Assembly: GCA_016649475.1 (NCBI GenBank)
Contig: JAENXP010000164.1
Location: 1-6,120, forward strand
DNA: 6,120 nt
Source: Burkholderiales bacterium
GTDB lineage: Bacteria > Pseudomonadota > Gammaproteobacteria > Burkholderiales > SG8-39
Direction of reading: 5' to 3'
In this document: positions 1 through 5,663 of the stretch, piece after piece
Layout: every line of letters begins with the position of its first letter
Position numbering within the stretch: the first letter of the stretch is position 1
Notes under the pieces: generated by a model
The model's input: the letters and a program-made list of their open reading frames with translations, nothing else
The model's database searches: none
What the model was told of the DNA's origin: nothing
Made by a program: the position numbers and the translations under genes

Positions 1-29
1 CCGATGACGACTTCGATCTGAAAGCTCAT
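1..29 (-). CDS. 5' end of an unidentified gene, cut by the window edge
   Basis: Only the first nine codons and part of a tenth are present, reading MSFQIEVVIG. The ATG at 29-27 overlaps the stop of the upstream CNB-MBL gene in an ATGA arrangement, which points to translational coupling and one transcript. A good ribosome binding site (CAGGAGA) lies about 5 nt upstream, at 35-41, inside the end of the upstream gene. The start is therefore well supported, but nothing can be said about the product. Its function is probably linked to that of the fusion protein because of the tight coupling. Confidence 0.65.
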
Positions 30-1258
30 TTTTTCTCCTGCTGCGTTTGCGCGGGTTTGGCCGTGGCGCCCTTGGTGACCCCGCGTGCGGCGTAGGCGGC
101 CGTGCCGCGGAAAATGTAGGAAAAACTGTTGCCGTGACTCATGCCGTCGAACAGCGCGCGCGTCTCGCGTGCGAGCTGCTCCGAGGTGTGGATGCCGCGC
201 TCGATATCCTCGTAGGGCGCGGTCGAGTTCCGGCCGTGCCCGGGAAACATCTCGGCGATGCGCAGGCTGAGCAGTTTGCGCAGCGATCCCTGGTAGTCGC
301 TGTTGCTGCCCGAAGAGAAAATGCCGCCGAGGATGCCGCCGGCGAAGATGGTGTCCGCGGTGAACAGCAGCTGCCGGTCGAGTTCGTAAAAGCACACCGC
401 GCCGGAGACGTGGCCGGGTGTGTGGATGGTGCGCAATGCGCAGTCCCCCAGGTCGATGATCGAGTCGTCCGGGATCTGCAGGTCGATGTGGAAGGACGCG
501 GGCGTGAGGTCGTAGGTGTTGCTGCCCATGACAAAATCGTCGAGCATCCCGATCTTGTTGGCCGCGCGCGGGTGCGCCGCGACGATGGTGCTCGCCGGAA
601 AGTGGGGCGTCGAGCCGACGTGATCCATGTGCTCGTGCGTGAGCAGCACCATGTGGATCTGCTCGGGGGCGAGCCCGAGCGACTCGAGGTGGGTCTTCAG
701 ATACGGGAAGTCGTATGGCAGCCCGGCGTCGATCAGCACGTTGCGCTTGCTGCCGCGGATCAGGTAGACCTTGCACCCGCCCCCGCCGGGCTCACCCATC
801 AGGTAGTAGACGTTCTCGCGCAGCTGCTTCCATTCGGAAGGGCGCGTCGCGGCGGCGGTGGCAGCGGCGCCGCCGACCGCGGGGTGCTGCACCCAGTCGC
901 GCTCGCCGTCGCGCAGCCGCTGCGACAGCATCTGCATCACCATGATCGCGAACGCCGGCTGCTGGCCGGTCAGGTAGACGAAGTGGGCGTGGTCGATTTC
1001 GACCAGTTCGGTGCCCTCCTCCAGCGCGATGGCATCCGCGGTGCGCGGCACATCCTCGATCAGCGCAATCTCGCCGAAGAGTTGTCCCGCGCCGATGCGG
1101 CGCAGGACCACCGACTCGCCCTGCGCGTTCTTCTGGCGGAACTCGACGGAGCCGCTGCGCACCACGTACATGTGACGGCCGGGGTCACCCTCGCGAAAGA
1201 TCGTCGCGCCCGCGGCAAAACGCCGTATGAGCGTCTCGGGAAAAAACTCGTGCTCCAT
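26..1258 (-). CDS. Cyclic nucleotide-binding domain fused to a metallo-beta-lactamase-fold hydrolase
   Basis: This is a 410-residue cytoplasmic protein with no signal peptide or membrane segment. Numbering below counts from the GTG one codon earlier. Residues ~10-125 form a cNMP-binding (CAP_ED-type) domain with the phosphate-binding cassette FGEIALIEDVPRTADAIA, including Glu64 and the phosphate-contacting Arg73. An alanine-rich linker (~128-142) leads to an MBL-fold hydrolase (~145-345). Its metal site is complete: HEHMDH (His209, His211, Asp213, His214), His284 in TPGHVSG, Asp303 in TADT and His342 in FPGHGR. That set is typical of glyoxalase II-like binuclear zinc or iron hydrolases. No helix-turn-helix follows the sensor domain, so it is not a CRP/FNR regulator. 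The substrate is unknown. A nucleotide-gated hydrolase is inferred from the architecture. I chose ATG 1258 over GTG 1261 because AGGAGG at 1263-1268 sits 4 nt before the ATG but only 1 nt before the GTG. The gene overlaps the next one by ATGA. Confidence 0.93.
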   Translation of the reverse strand: MEHEFFPETLIRRFAAGATIFREGDPGRHMYVVRSGSVEFRQKNAQGESVVLRRIGAGQLFGEIALIEDVPRTADAIALEEGTELVEIDHAHFVYLTGQQPAFAIMVMQMLSQRLRDGERDWVQHPAVGGAAATAAATRPSEWKQLRENVYYLMGEPGGGGCKVYLIRGSKRNVLIDAGLPYDFPYLKTHLESLGLAPEQIHMVLLTHEHMDHVGSTPHFPASTIVAAHPRAANKIGMLDDFVMGSNTYDLTPASFHIDLQIPDDSIIDLGDCALRTIHTPGHVSGAVCFYELDRQLLFTADTIFAGGILGGIFSSGSNSDYQGSLRKLLSLRIAEMFPGHGRNSTAPYEDIERGIHTSEQLARETRALFDGMSHGNSFSYIFRGTAAYAARGVTKGATAKPAQTQQEKK

Positions 1259-1262
1259 CACG

Positions 1263-1268
1263 CCTCCT
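1263..1268 (-). promoter_or_regulatory. Shine-Dalgarno site deciding the start of the CNB-MBL gene
   Basis: A perfect AGGAGG on the minus strand is followed by CGTG and then ATG. GTG at 1261 and ATG at 1258 are adjacent in-frame codons. The spacing favours the ATG. Confidence 0.7.
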
Positions 1269-1277
1269 CTCTATCTG

Positions 1278-1294
1278 AATCACTGAAAGTGATT
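1278..1294. repeat. Perfect 17-bp palindrome upstream of the CNB-MBL gene (candidate operator)
   Basis: AATCACT-GAA-AGTGATT is a perfect inverted repeat with 7-bp arms and a 3-nt centre. It lies about 10 nt upstream of the ribosome binding site of the minus-strand gene, in an AT-rich stretch. There is no adjoining T run, so it does not look like a terminator. It could bind a dimeric regulator or form a small leader hairpin. The half-sites face opposite to the CRP consensus (TGTGA...TCACA), so I do not call it a CRP site. Confidence 0.45.
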
Positions 1295-1345
1295 TTCTGA
1301 TTGCGACGCGCTCGTAACAAGCACTTTTGGAGATAGCGACGTACC

Positions 1346-1351
1346 AGTATA
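1346..1351 (-). promoter_or_regulatory. Candidate -10 box for the CNB-MBL gene
   Basis: TATACT on the minus strand (5 of 6 to TATAAT) lies in a short AT-rich stretch about 90 nt upstream of the start codon. No convincing -35 hexamer sits at 16-18 nt. TTGCAA is present but only 14 nt upstream. If it is used, the 17-bp palindrome falls downstream of the start site, in the transcribed leader. Confidence 0.25.
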
Positions 1352-1514
1352 TATGAGAACCATTCTTGCAATAGATAGTCTTGGGCAAAACATCTGCGCC
1401 GCTGACCCTGCCAGTCTATCCGCCCATGCCGGCGCCGAGACCCTTGCATGCGGCAAATGGACGCAATTTGTTGCCTGGACAAGCGGCTACTACCGGGCGA
1501 GCGGGCCTGCACCG

Positions 1515-1523
1515 TGGGATAAT
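1515..1523 (+). promoter_or_regulatory. Candidate extended -10 for the epimerase gene
   Basis: TGGGATAAT fits an extended -10 (TGnTATAAT, 5 of 6 in the hexamer) and would start transcription near 1530, about 43 nt before the ATG. There is no clear -35. A small inverted repeat (ATGCA-AC-TGCAT, 1539-1550) follows directly and could be an operator half-site pair or chance. The rest of the 1295-1572 intergenic stretch holds no supported gene. The ORFs crossing it are overlaps from other frames. Confidence 0.3.
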
Positions 1524-1572
1524 TCGCGATGGTCATTCATGCAACTGCATCATCGAATCGGGAGACCGGCGA

Positions 1573-2448
1573 ATGAACAGGATCGTCGTAACAGGCGGCA
1601 GCGGCAAAGCGGGACGTGCAGTGGTGCGCGAGCTGATCGAGCACGGATACAGCGTGGTCAACGTCGACCTCGTGCCCCCGCCCGAACCGCTGTGTCACTT
1701 CCTCAAGGCCGATCTCAACGACATGGGACAGGCCGTGGATGCGCTGCGTCGCGCCGCAGGCACGGTAGAGCGGCGGCGCCCGTTCGAATTAGCGGACGCC
1801 GTCGTGCACCTGGCCGGCATTCCCGCGCCGGGGCTCGCGCCCGACGTGACGACCTTCCAGACCAATCTGATGACGACCTACAACGTGTTCAGCGCGGCGA
1901 CGATGCTCGGACTCAAGCGGGTCGCGTGGGCATCGAGCGAGACGCTGTTCGGCTTGCCGTTCACGCGCGAGAGCCCGGCGTTCGCTCCGATCACGGAGGA
2001 GCATCCGATGCTGCCCGAGAGCGGCTATGCGCTCGCCAAAGGGCTCGCCGAGGAGATGGCGCGCCAGATGCATCGCTGGAATCCGCAAACGTCGTTCATG
2101 GGTCTGCGCATTTCGAACATCATCGAGCCGCACGAATACGGCATGTTCGCGAACTGGCAGAAGGATCCGAACATCCGCAAGTGGAACCTGTGGAGCTATG
2201 TCGATAGCCGCGACGTCGCGCAGGCGTGCCGGCTTGCCCTCGAAGCCGCGGATGTGGGCGCAGACCATTGCATCATCGCGGCGGCCGACACGGTGATGGG
2301 GCGTCCGAGCGTGGATTTGATGCATGAGTGCTTTCCGCGGGCGCCGATCACACGCGCAGTCGGCGAGTTCGAATCGCTGCAATCGAACGAAAAGGCGCAG
2401 CGCGTGCTCGGATACCTGCCGCGCCATTCCTGGCGCGTGAACTGCTGA
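1573..2448 (+). CDS. NAD(P)-dependent epimerase/dehydratase-family protein (extended SDR)
   Basis: This is a 291-residue cytoplasmic Rossmann enzyme of the extended SDR family. The N-terminus has the dinucleotide-binding motif TGGSGKAG (residues 7-14, GxxGxxG spacing). An acidic residue, Asp32, ends beta-strand 2 and usually favours NAD. AGIPAP (~81-86) matches the AG-x-P region seen in nucleotide-sugar epimerases. The catalytic set is Ser121/122 in WASSETLFG plus Tyr152 and Lys156 in YALAK. The C-terminal part carries LRISNIIEP and YVDSRDVAQA (~209-218), typical of the substrate-binding region in this family. The length suits a sugar epimerase, uronate dehydrogenase or reductase type. Sequence alone does not fix the reaction. 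The start is supported by GGGAGA at 1560-1565, 7 nt before the ATG. An in-frame extension to 1381 exists but looks non-coding. The gene stands alone on the plus strand and converges on the HisD-like/SDR operon. Confidence 0.92.
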   Translation: MNRIVVTGGSGKAGRAVVRELIEHGYSVVNVDLVPPPEPLCHFLKADLNDMGQAVDALRRAAGTVERRRPFELADAVVHLAGIPAPGLAPDVTTFQTNLMTTYNVFSAATMLGLKRVAWASSETLFGLPFTRESPAFAPITEEHPMLPESGYALAKGLAEEMARQMHRWNPQTSFMGLRISNIIEPHEYGMFANWQKDPNIRKWNLWSYVDSRDVAQACRLALEAADVGADHCIIAAADTVMGRPSVDLMHECFPRAPITRAVGEFESLQSNEKAQRVLGYLPRHSWRVNC

Positions 2449-2563
2449 CGCCGCCCCGTCGCAAACGTGACCATCCGACCCGGATGAAAACAGCCGCCGC
2501 CGTTTGGCTTCCCGCATCCGCGAAAGGCTGCGGCCAGGCGCGAACGTCGAGCTTGCGTTAAAG

Positions 2564-2576
2564 CCGGCTCGGCCGG
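2564..2576 (-). terminator. Possible weak terminator after the SDR gene
   Basis: On the minus strand CCGGC-CGA-GCCGG forms a 5-bp GC stem, followed by CTTT, beginning 13 nt past the SDR stop codon. The stem is short and the T run has only three bases, so termination may instead be Rho-dependent. The rest of the 141-nt convergent gap (2449-2589) shows no stronger hairpin for the epimerase gene. Confidence 0.3.
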
Positions 2577-2589
2577 TTCCGGTCGAATG

Positions 2590-3375
2590 CTATTGCGCGG
2601 TCCAGCCGCCGTCGATGACCAGGCTCGTGCCGGTCATGAGCGACGCCGCCGGCGAGACCGCGAACAGCACAGCCGAGACGATTTCATCGAGCCGGCCCAG
2701 ACGCCCGAGCGGAATGCGCTCGTGCACCCATTTGCTGAATTCGGGCTTGGCGAACATGGGAGCCGTCATCGGCGTATCGGCAAACGTGGCAGCCACCGAA
2801 TTCACGCGGATGTTGTCCGGGGCAAGCTCCAGCGCCACCGCCTTGGTCAGTCCTTCGAGCGCGTGCTTGGTCATGCAGTAGACGCTGCGGTTCACGGCTC
2901 CCACGTGCCCCATCTGCGAAGAGATATTGACGATGGCGCCGCCGCGCGCTTTGCGCCCCGGGGCCTCGAGCATCTTCTTCGCCGCCGCCTGGGCCACGAC
3001 AAACGCCGCCCTGACGTTCAGGTCGAGCAAGCGGTCGAGATGCTCTTCGCTCACGTCGACGAAAGGTTCCGGAATGTTCATGCCGGCATTGTTGACGAGG
3101 ATGTCCAGCGCCGGAATCCCGCCTACGGTGCGCCTCACCGCTGCGGCATCGGTTACGTCGCACGCCGCGGCGTGCGCGCGGCCGCCCGCGCCTCGAATGG
3201 CGTCCGCGACAGCGTCGATTTCATGTTGGGTTCGCGCGAGCAGCCAGACCTCCGCCCCCGCCTGCGCCAACGCCAGAGCCACGCTGCGACCAATGCCGCG
3301 GCCTGCACCGGTGACCAGTGCTACGCGGCCATCCACGCGAAAGCGCGCCGCCATGTCCTCCGCTGTGACGCTCAT
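2590..3375 (-). CDS. Classical short-chain dehydrogenase/reductase (SDR) oxidoreductase
   Basis: This 261-residue cytoplasmic enzyme has the full classical SDR signature: TGAGRGIG cofactor motif (22-29), NNAG (95-98), active-site Asn120, Ser153 in IVNISSQMG, and Tyr166/Lys170 in YCMTK. It ends with the usual DGGW block. Ser153 and Tyr166 are 13 residues apart, as in characterised members. Arg26 in the glycine-rich loop and Arg48 after beta-strand 2 (LLARTQ) suggest NADP(H), although NAD is not excluded. Family members act on gluconate-type polyols, 3-oxoacyl groups, sugars and many secondary alcohols, so the substrate is open. The gene starts 7 nt after the stop of the HisD-like gene and must share its transcript. 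The ribosome binding site for ATG 3375 is weak, so translation may depend on coupling. Met8 is an alternative start, but its GGAGG lies only 2 nt away. Confidence 0.93.
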   Translation of the reverse strand: MSVTAEDMAARFRVDGRVALVTGAGRGIGRSVALALAQAGAEVWLLARTQHEIDAVADAIRGAGGRAHAAACDVTDAAAVRRTVGGIPALDILVNNAGMNIPEPFVDVSEEHLDRLLDLNVRAAFVVAQAAAKKMLEAPGRKARGGAIVNISSQMGHVGAVNRSVYCMTKHALEGLTKAVALELAPDNIRVNSVAATFADTPMTAPMFAKPEFSKWVHERIPLGRLGRLDEIVSAVLFAVSPAASLMTGTSLVIDGGWTAQ

Positions 3376-3382
3376 GTCGCAG

Positions 3383-4684
3383 CTAGCTCTTCGCGCCGAG
3401 CCCGACGTTCTGGCCGCCGTAACGGCGCAGGCGCAGATCGGCCTGCTCCTTGTGTCCCCAGAAGCGCTCTATCGCGCACAGGCGCGAGCAGTATTCGCCG
3501 ATCGCGACGCTCGCCGCAGGCGTGACCTCCTGATAGGTGCATGTCTTGAGAAATTTGCCGACCCACAACCCGCCGGTGTAGCGTGCGGCGCCCAGTGTCG
3601 GCAGCGTGTGATTGGTGCCGATGACCTTGTCGCCGTACGAGACATTCGTCTCGGGGCCGAGAAAGAGCGCGCCGTAGTTTTTCATGTGATCGAGAAAGTA
3701 GCGCGGTTCGCGCGTCAGCACTTCAACGTGTTCGGCCGCGACCTTGTCCGCTTCGACCACGGCTTCGGCGAGCGAGTCGACGAGGATGATCTCCCCGTAA
3801 TCGCGCCACGCCACACTGGCGATGTCGGCGGTCGGCAGCACTTTCAGCTGGCGCGCGATTTCCGCCGGCAGCGCCGCGGCGATCGCCTGCGAAGTGGTGA
3901 TCAGGATGGCGGGGCTGGTCGGCCCGTGCTCGGCCTGCCCGAGCAGATCGGTGGCGATGATCTCGACGTCGGACGATTCGTCGGCGATGACGAGAATTTC
4001 CGTCGGGCCGGCGAACAGATCGATGCCAACGCTGCCGAAGAGCTGGCGCTTCGCTTCGGCCACGTACGCATTGCCGGGTCCGCACAGCATATCGACCGGC
4101 GCGATGGTTTCGGTGCCTAGCGCCATCGCGGCGATGGCCTGCACGCCGCCCAGCACGTAAATCTCGTCCGCGCCGCCGAGCGCCATCGCGGCGATCGTTT
4201 CGGCGTGCGGCTCGCCCTGATTGGGCGGCGTGCACGCGATCACGCGACGCACACCGGCGGTGCGCGCGGTCACTATGCTCATGTGCGCCGACGCCACCAT
4301 CGGATAGCGGCCGCCCGGCACGTAGCAGCCGACGCTATCGACCGGGATGTTCTTGTGTCCAAGTTTCACGCCCGGCAGCGTTTCGACCTCGATGTCTGTG
4401 ATCGCGGCGCGCTGGTGCTGCGCGAAGTTGCGTATCTGCGTCTGCGCGAACTTGATGTCTTCAAGTGTGCCGGGTGCCACCTTCGCCATGATCGCGGCTA
4501 TTTCCGCCGGCGAAAGCCGGAAGCTCCCCGGCGTCCACTTGTCGAATTGCGCCGACAGCTCGCGCACCGCAACGTCACCGCGCGCCTTGACCTCCGCCAT
4601 AATGCCCTCGACGGTTTGGCGCACTTTCGCGTCAATCGCGTCGGTTACTGTCTGATCAATGCGTCGCTTGAGATAAGTTGCCAT
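3383..4684 (-). CDS. hisD: Histidinol dehydrogenase-family enzyme (HisD-like; catabolic HpsN-type clade suspected)
   Basis: This 433-residue protein has the length and fold signature of zinc-dependent HisD. Conserved residues are intact: Gln250 and His253 in GQAEHGP, the Glu318-His319 catalytic pair in AAEHVEV, Asp352 in YGDKVIG, and Glu406/His411 near the C-terminus. These match E. coli Gln259, His262, Glu326/His327, Asp360 and Glu414/His419. Family members oxidise an alcohol to a carboxylate in two NAD-dependent steps. Several blocks differ from biosynthetic His[19 protein letters not shown] (~118-135) and [16 protein letters not shown] (365-380), where true HisD has a GTARF...LGVYDF-like segment. 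From memory these resemble the HisD-like group containing sulfopropanediol dehydrogenase HpsN. No histidine genes flank it, and an SDR follows in the operon. The symbol marks the family, not proven histidine synthesis. ATG 4684 fits the family N-terminus. AAAGGA lies 12 nt upstream, and an in-frame GTG at 4693 is an alternative. Confidence 0.9.
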   Translation of the reverse strand: MATYLKRRIDQTVTDAIDAKVRQTVEGIMAEVKARGDVAVRELSAQFDKWTPGSFRLSPAEIAAIMAKVAPGTLEDIKFAQTQIRNFAQHQRAAITDIEVETLPGVKLGHKNIPVDSVGCYVPGGRYPMVASAHMSIVTARTAGVRRVIACTPPNQGEPHAETIAAMALGGADEIYVLGGVQAIAAMALGTETIAPVDMLCGPGNAYVAEAKRQLFGSVGIDLFAGPTEILVIADESSDVEIIATDLLGQAEHGPTSPAILITTSQAIAAALPAEIARQLKVLPTADIASVAWRDYGEIILVDSLAEAVVEADKVAAEHVEVLTREPRYFLDHMKNYGALFLGPETNVSYGDKVIGTNHTLPTLGAARYTGGLWVGKFLKTCTYQEVTPAASVAIGEYCSRLCAIERFWGHKEQADLRLRRYGGQNVGLGAKS

Positions 4685-4708
4685 GTGGTTCACCGTCCTT
4701 TGCTGGGA

Positions 4709-4731
4709 GCGGCGGCAGGCCCTGCCGCCGC
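4709..4731. repeat. Perfect GC inverted repeat in the HisD-like gene's leader
   Basis: The 11-bp arms at 4709-4719 (GCGGCGGCAGG) and 4721-4731 (CCTGCCGCCGC) are perfect reverse complements around a single C. As RNA the arms would leave a tight loop by opening the central pairs, but the GC stem would still be very stable. It lies 24 nt upstream of the ATG and about 7 nt before the AAAGGA ribosome binding site. In the direction of transcription the T run precedes it, so it is not a standard terminator. It may be a protein-binding site, a translational control element or a dispersed palindromic repeat. Confidence 0.6.
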
Positions 4732-4735
4732 GATG

Positions 4736-4762
4736 AAAAAAGGTGCCGCTTATGCTGCGACA
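4736..4762 (-). terminator. Terminator-like hairpin with six Ts in the HisD-like leader (possible attenuator)
   Basis: Read on the minus strand, TGTCGC (4762-4757) can pair with GCGGCA (4749-4744) over a 7-nt loop, with one G-U pair. It is followed by CC and then six Ts (4741-4736). This has the form of a weak intrinsic terminator between promoter and start codon. Its 5' arm overlaps the end of the upstream palindrome by two bases. Attenuation is inference; the stem is short. Confidence 0.35.
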
Positions 4763-4783
4763 GATGCGCCCGGATCGCATCTG
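4761..4783. promoter_or_regulatory. Perfect 8-bp-arm palindrome at the predicted transcription start (candidate operator)
   Basis: CAGATGCG (4761-4768) and CGCATCTG (4776-4783) are perfect inverted arms separated by 7 nt, 23 bp in all. The site begins at the predicted +1 of the HisD-like/SDR operon, a classic place for a repressor to block initiation. No regulator gene is in the window, so the binding protein cannot be named. Confidence 0.5.
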
Positions 4784-4788
4784 CGTTG

Positions 4789-4797
4789 ATTCTAGCA
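4789..4797 (-). promoter_or_regulatory. Extended -10 promoter of the HisD-like/SDR operon
   Basis: Minus-strand TGCTAGAAT fits an extended -10 (TGn plus TAGAAT, 5 of 6). The -35 region at 16-18 nt is poor, as is common with extended -10 promoters. Transcription would begin near 4782, giving a leader of about 98 nt before ATG 4684. Confidence 0.5.
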
Positions 4798-4990
4798 GAC
4801 CCGATTCGGCATGAACGCCTGGCGAAGGTGCACTACGCTCGAGCGCGCCGCCGCATTTTCCAGGGGTGGTGCGATGGCCGGTTGCTGTATCGCTCCGGGA
4901 AATTGCATCGAGACGCAGGCATTGCCCGCGCGCGCGGAGAACCACAATGGTTCCGGCGGACGCGACAAGCGCGGAGAGGGTGCAGGTTCT

Positions 4991-5004
4991 TTGACTATTG
5001 TCAA
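4991..5004. promoter_or_regulatory. Perfect FNR/FixK-type binding site
   Basis: TTGAC-TATT-GTCAA is a perfect palindrome fitting the FNR/Anr/FixK consensus TTGA(T/C)-N4-(A/G)TCAA. A weak -10 (GACAAT, 5026-5031) lies downstream and would place +1 near 5038, so the box is centred about 40.5-41.5 nt upstream. That is the class II activator position. The target would be the secreted-protein gene starting at 5118. The remaining parts of 4798-4990 and 5039-5117 show no supported gene or strong site. Confidence 0.5.
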
Positions 5005-5117
5005 CGACGCAAACGTTTTCCGGCGGACAATTAGTCAGGTGGAACAGAAGGCAATCGAACGCCCTCCGGCAGCACCGGAGTTAATTTGGCGAGCGCCCGA
5101 AAAGGCGCCCGAAAACG

Positions 5118-5549
5118 GTGAAGGCTCAATTCTTCCGAAACGTTGTAGCGATTGCAATTTTGGTGTCAGCGTCTGCGGCTCACGGACAGGCACTGGACAC
5201 CGCGGAAATACAAAAGCGCGGCGCAGACGCGGAAATCACCATTCGATTTGTTACCCAGATCCTCTATTTGCGCCATTGCCCGCCGGAAGAAGGGCGGTCG
5301 GTAAGAATCTACCTGCGGCTTACCGGAGGCCGAGCCGGCGAGATTGAACGACTGCCCGGCGCCCGTATATTGCCGGCGCTCGGACCGGCGCCTGCCTCCA
5401 ACATCAGGTTTCCGGAATCGGACGGTTCGCTTTCGGTTGCTTTCGATAAATCGACACGCTATAGCGTGCGTCCGGGCGACGACGGCCGAAGTATTACCAT
5501 ACTGATTCCGGCGAAGCCGGAGAGTGCTACGGACGCAAAGAAACCATAG
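5118..5549 (+). CDS. Small secreted protein resembling the N-terminal domain of larger TPR proteins
   Basis: This 143-residue protein starts with GTG. Residues 1-23 form a clear Sec signal peptide: basic n-region (KAQFFR), hydrophobic core VVAIAILVSASA, and a likely cleavage after AHG23. The mature part (~26-132) contains ADAEITIRFVTQILYLRHCP, EEGRSVRIYLRLTGG and a closing SLSVAFDKSTRYSVRPGDDGRSITILIP. From memory this AMIN-like beta-rich pattern is found at the N-terminus of betaproteobacterial TPR envelope proteins. Here it ends directly after the domain with an Ala/Lys/Pro tail, and no downstream frame resembles a TPR continuation. It may be a stand-alone periplasmic domain or a remnant. 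The ribosome binding site is weak (AAAGG about 12 nt upstream), and no ATG offers an alternative before the signal peptide. It is divergent from the HisD-like operon. The function is unknown. Confidence 0.72.
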   Translation: MKAQFFRNVVAIAILVSASAAHGQALDTAEIQKRGADAEITIRFVTQILYLRHCPPEEGRSVRIYLRLTGGRAGEIERLPGARILPALGPAPASNIRFPESDGSLSVAFDKSTRYSVRPGDDGRSITILIPAKPESATDAKKP

Positions 5550-5605
5550 CAGCGGACTCTACGCTCGGCATACCTGCAATGTTGCTGTCAGGGGTCGACC
5601 TGGTC

Positions 5606-5622
5606 TGCGACCAAGCGTCGCA
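5606..5622. repeat. Small hairpin between convergent genes (possible terminator)
   Basis: TGCGAC-CAAGC-GTCGCA is a perfect 6-bp stem 57 nt past the stop of the secreted-protein gene and inside the convergent gap. A T run (TCTTTTT, 5639-5645) follows only after about 16 nt, so it is not a textbook intrinsic terminator. It may still contribute to ending transcription in either direction. Confidence 0.25.
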
Positions 5623-5663
5623 ATCGCGGTGATGTCCGTCTTTTTCCGTACCCTGCGTGCCGA

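Noticed and set aside
47..1300. Long plus-strand ORF (417 aa) antisense to the CNB-MBL gene
   Set aside because: It is a high-GC antisense shadow with arginine/valine/aspartate-biased composition and no recognisable motif. The opposite strand has intact domains and a good ribosome binding site.
1381..1572. Upstream in-frame extension of the epimerase
   Set aside because: The translated extension looks non-coding, whereas ATG 1573 has GGGAGA at proper spacing and begins directly with the Rossmann strand (MNRIVVTGG).
2587..4120. Plus-strand ORFs (312 and 397 aa) across the SDR and HisD-like genes
   Set aside because: They are antisense to two genes with complete catalytic motifs. The translations are arginine- and alanine-rich with no family signature.
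4685..4945. N-terminal extension of the HisD-like gene to 520 residues
   Set aside because: The extra residues match no family N-terminus and would cross the promoter, operator-like palindrome and leader hairpins. ATG 4684 gives the usual family length.
4792..5004. Minus-strand 70-aa ORF in the divergent intergenic region
   Set aside because: It has no recognisable features or good ribosome binding site, and it overlaps the promoter of the HisD-like operon.
4999..5004. Perfect -35 hexamer TTGACA on the minus strand
   Set aside because: No -10-like hexamer lies 16-18 nt downstream. It is explained as part of the FNR-type palindrome.
4811..5347. Plus-strand ORF of 178 aa overlapping the secreted-protein gene
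   Set aside because: It has no motif and overlaps the signal-peptide gene in another frame. It also spans the FNR-type box and its -10.
5550..5663. Possible TPR continuation of the secreted protein after its stop
   Set aside because: None of the three plus-strand frames after the TAG gives TPR-like helices, so a simple frameshift or nonsense mutation is not supported within this window.
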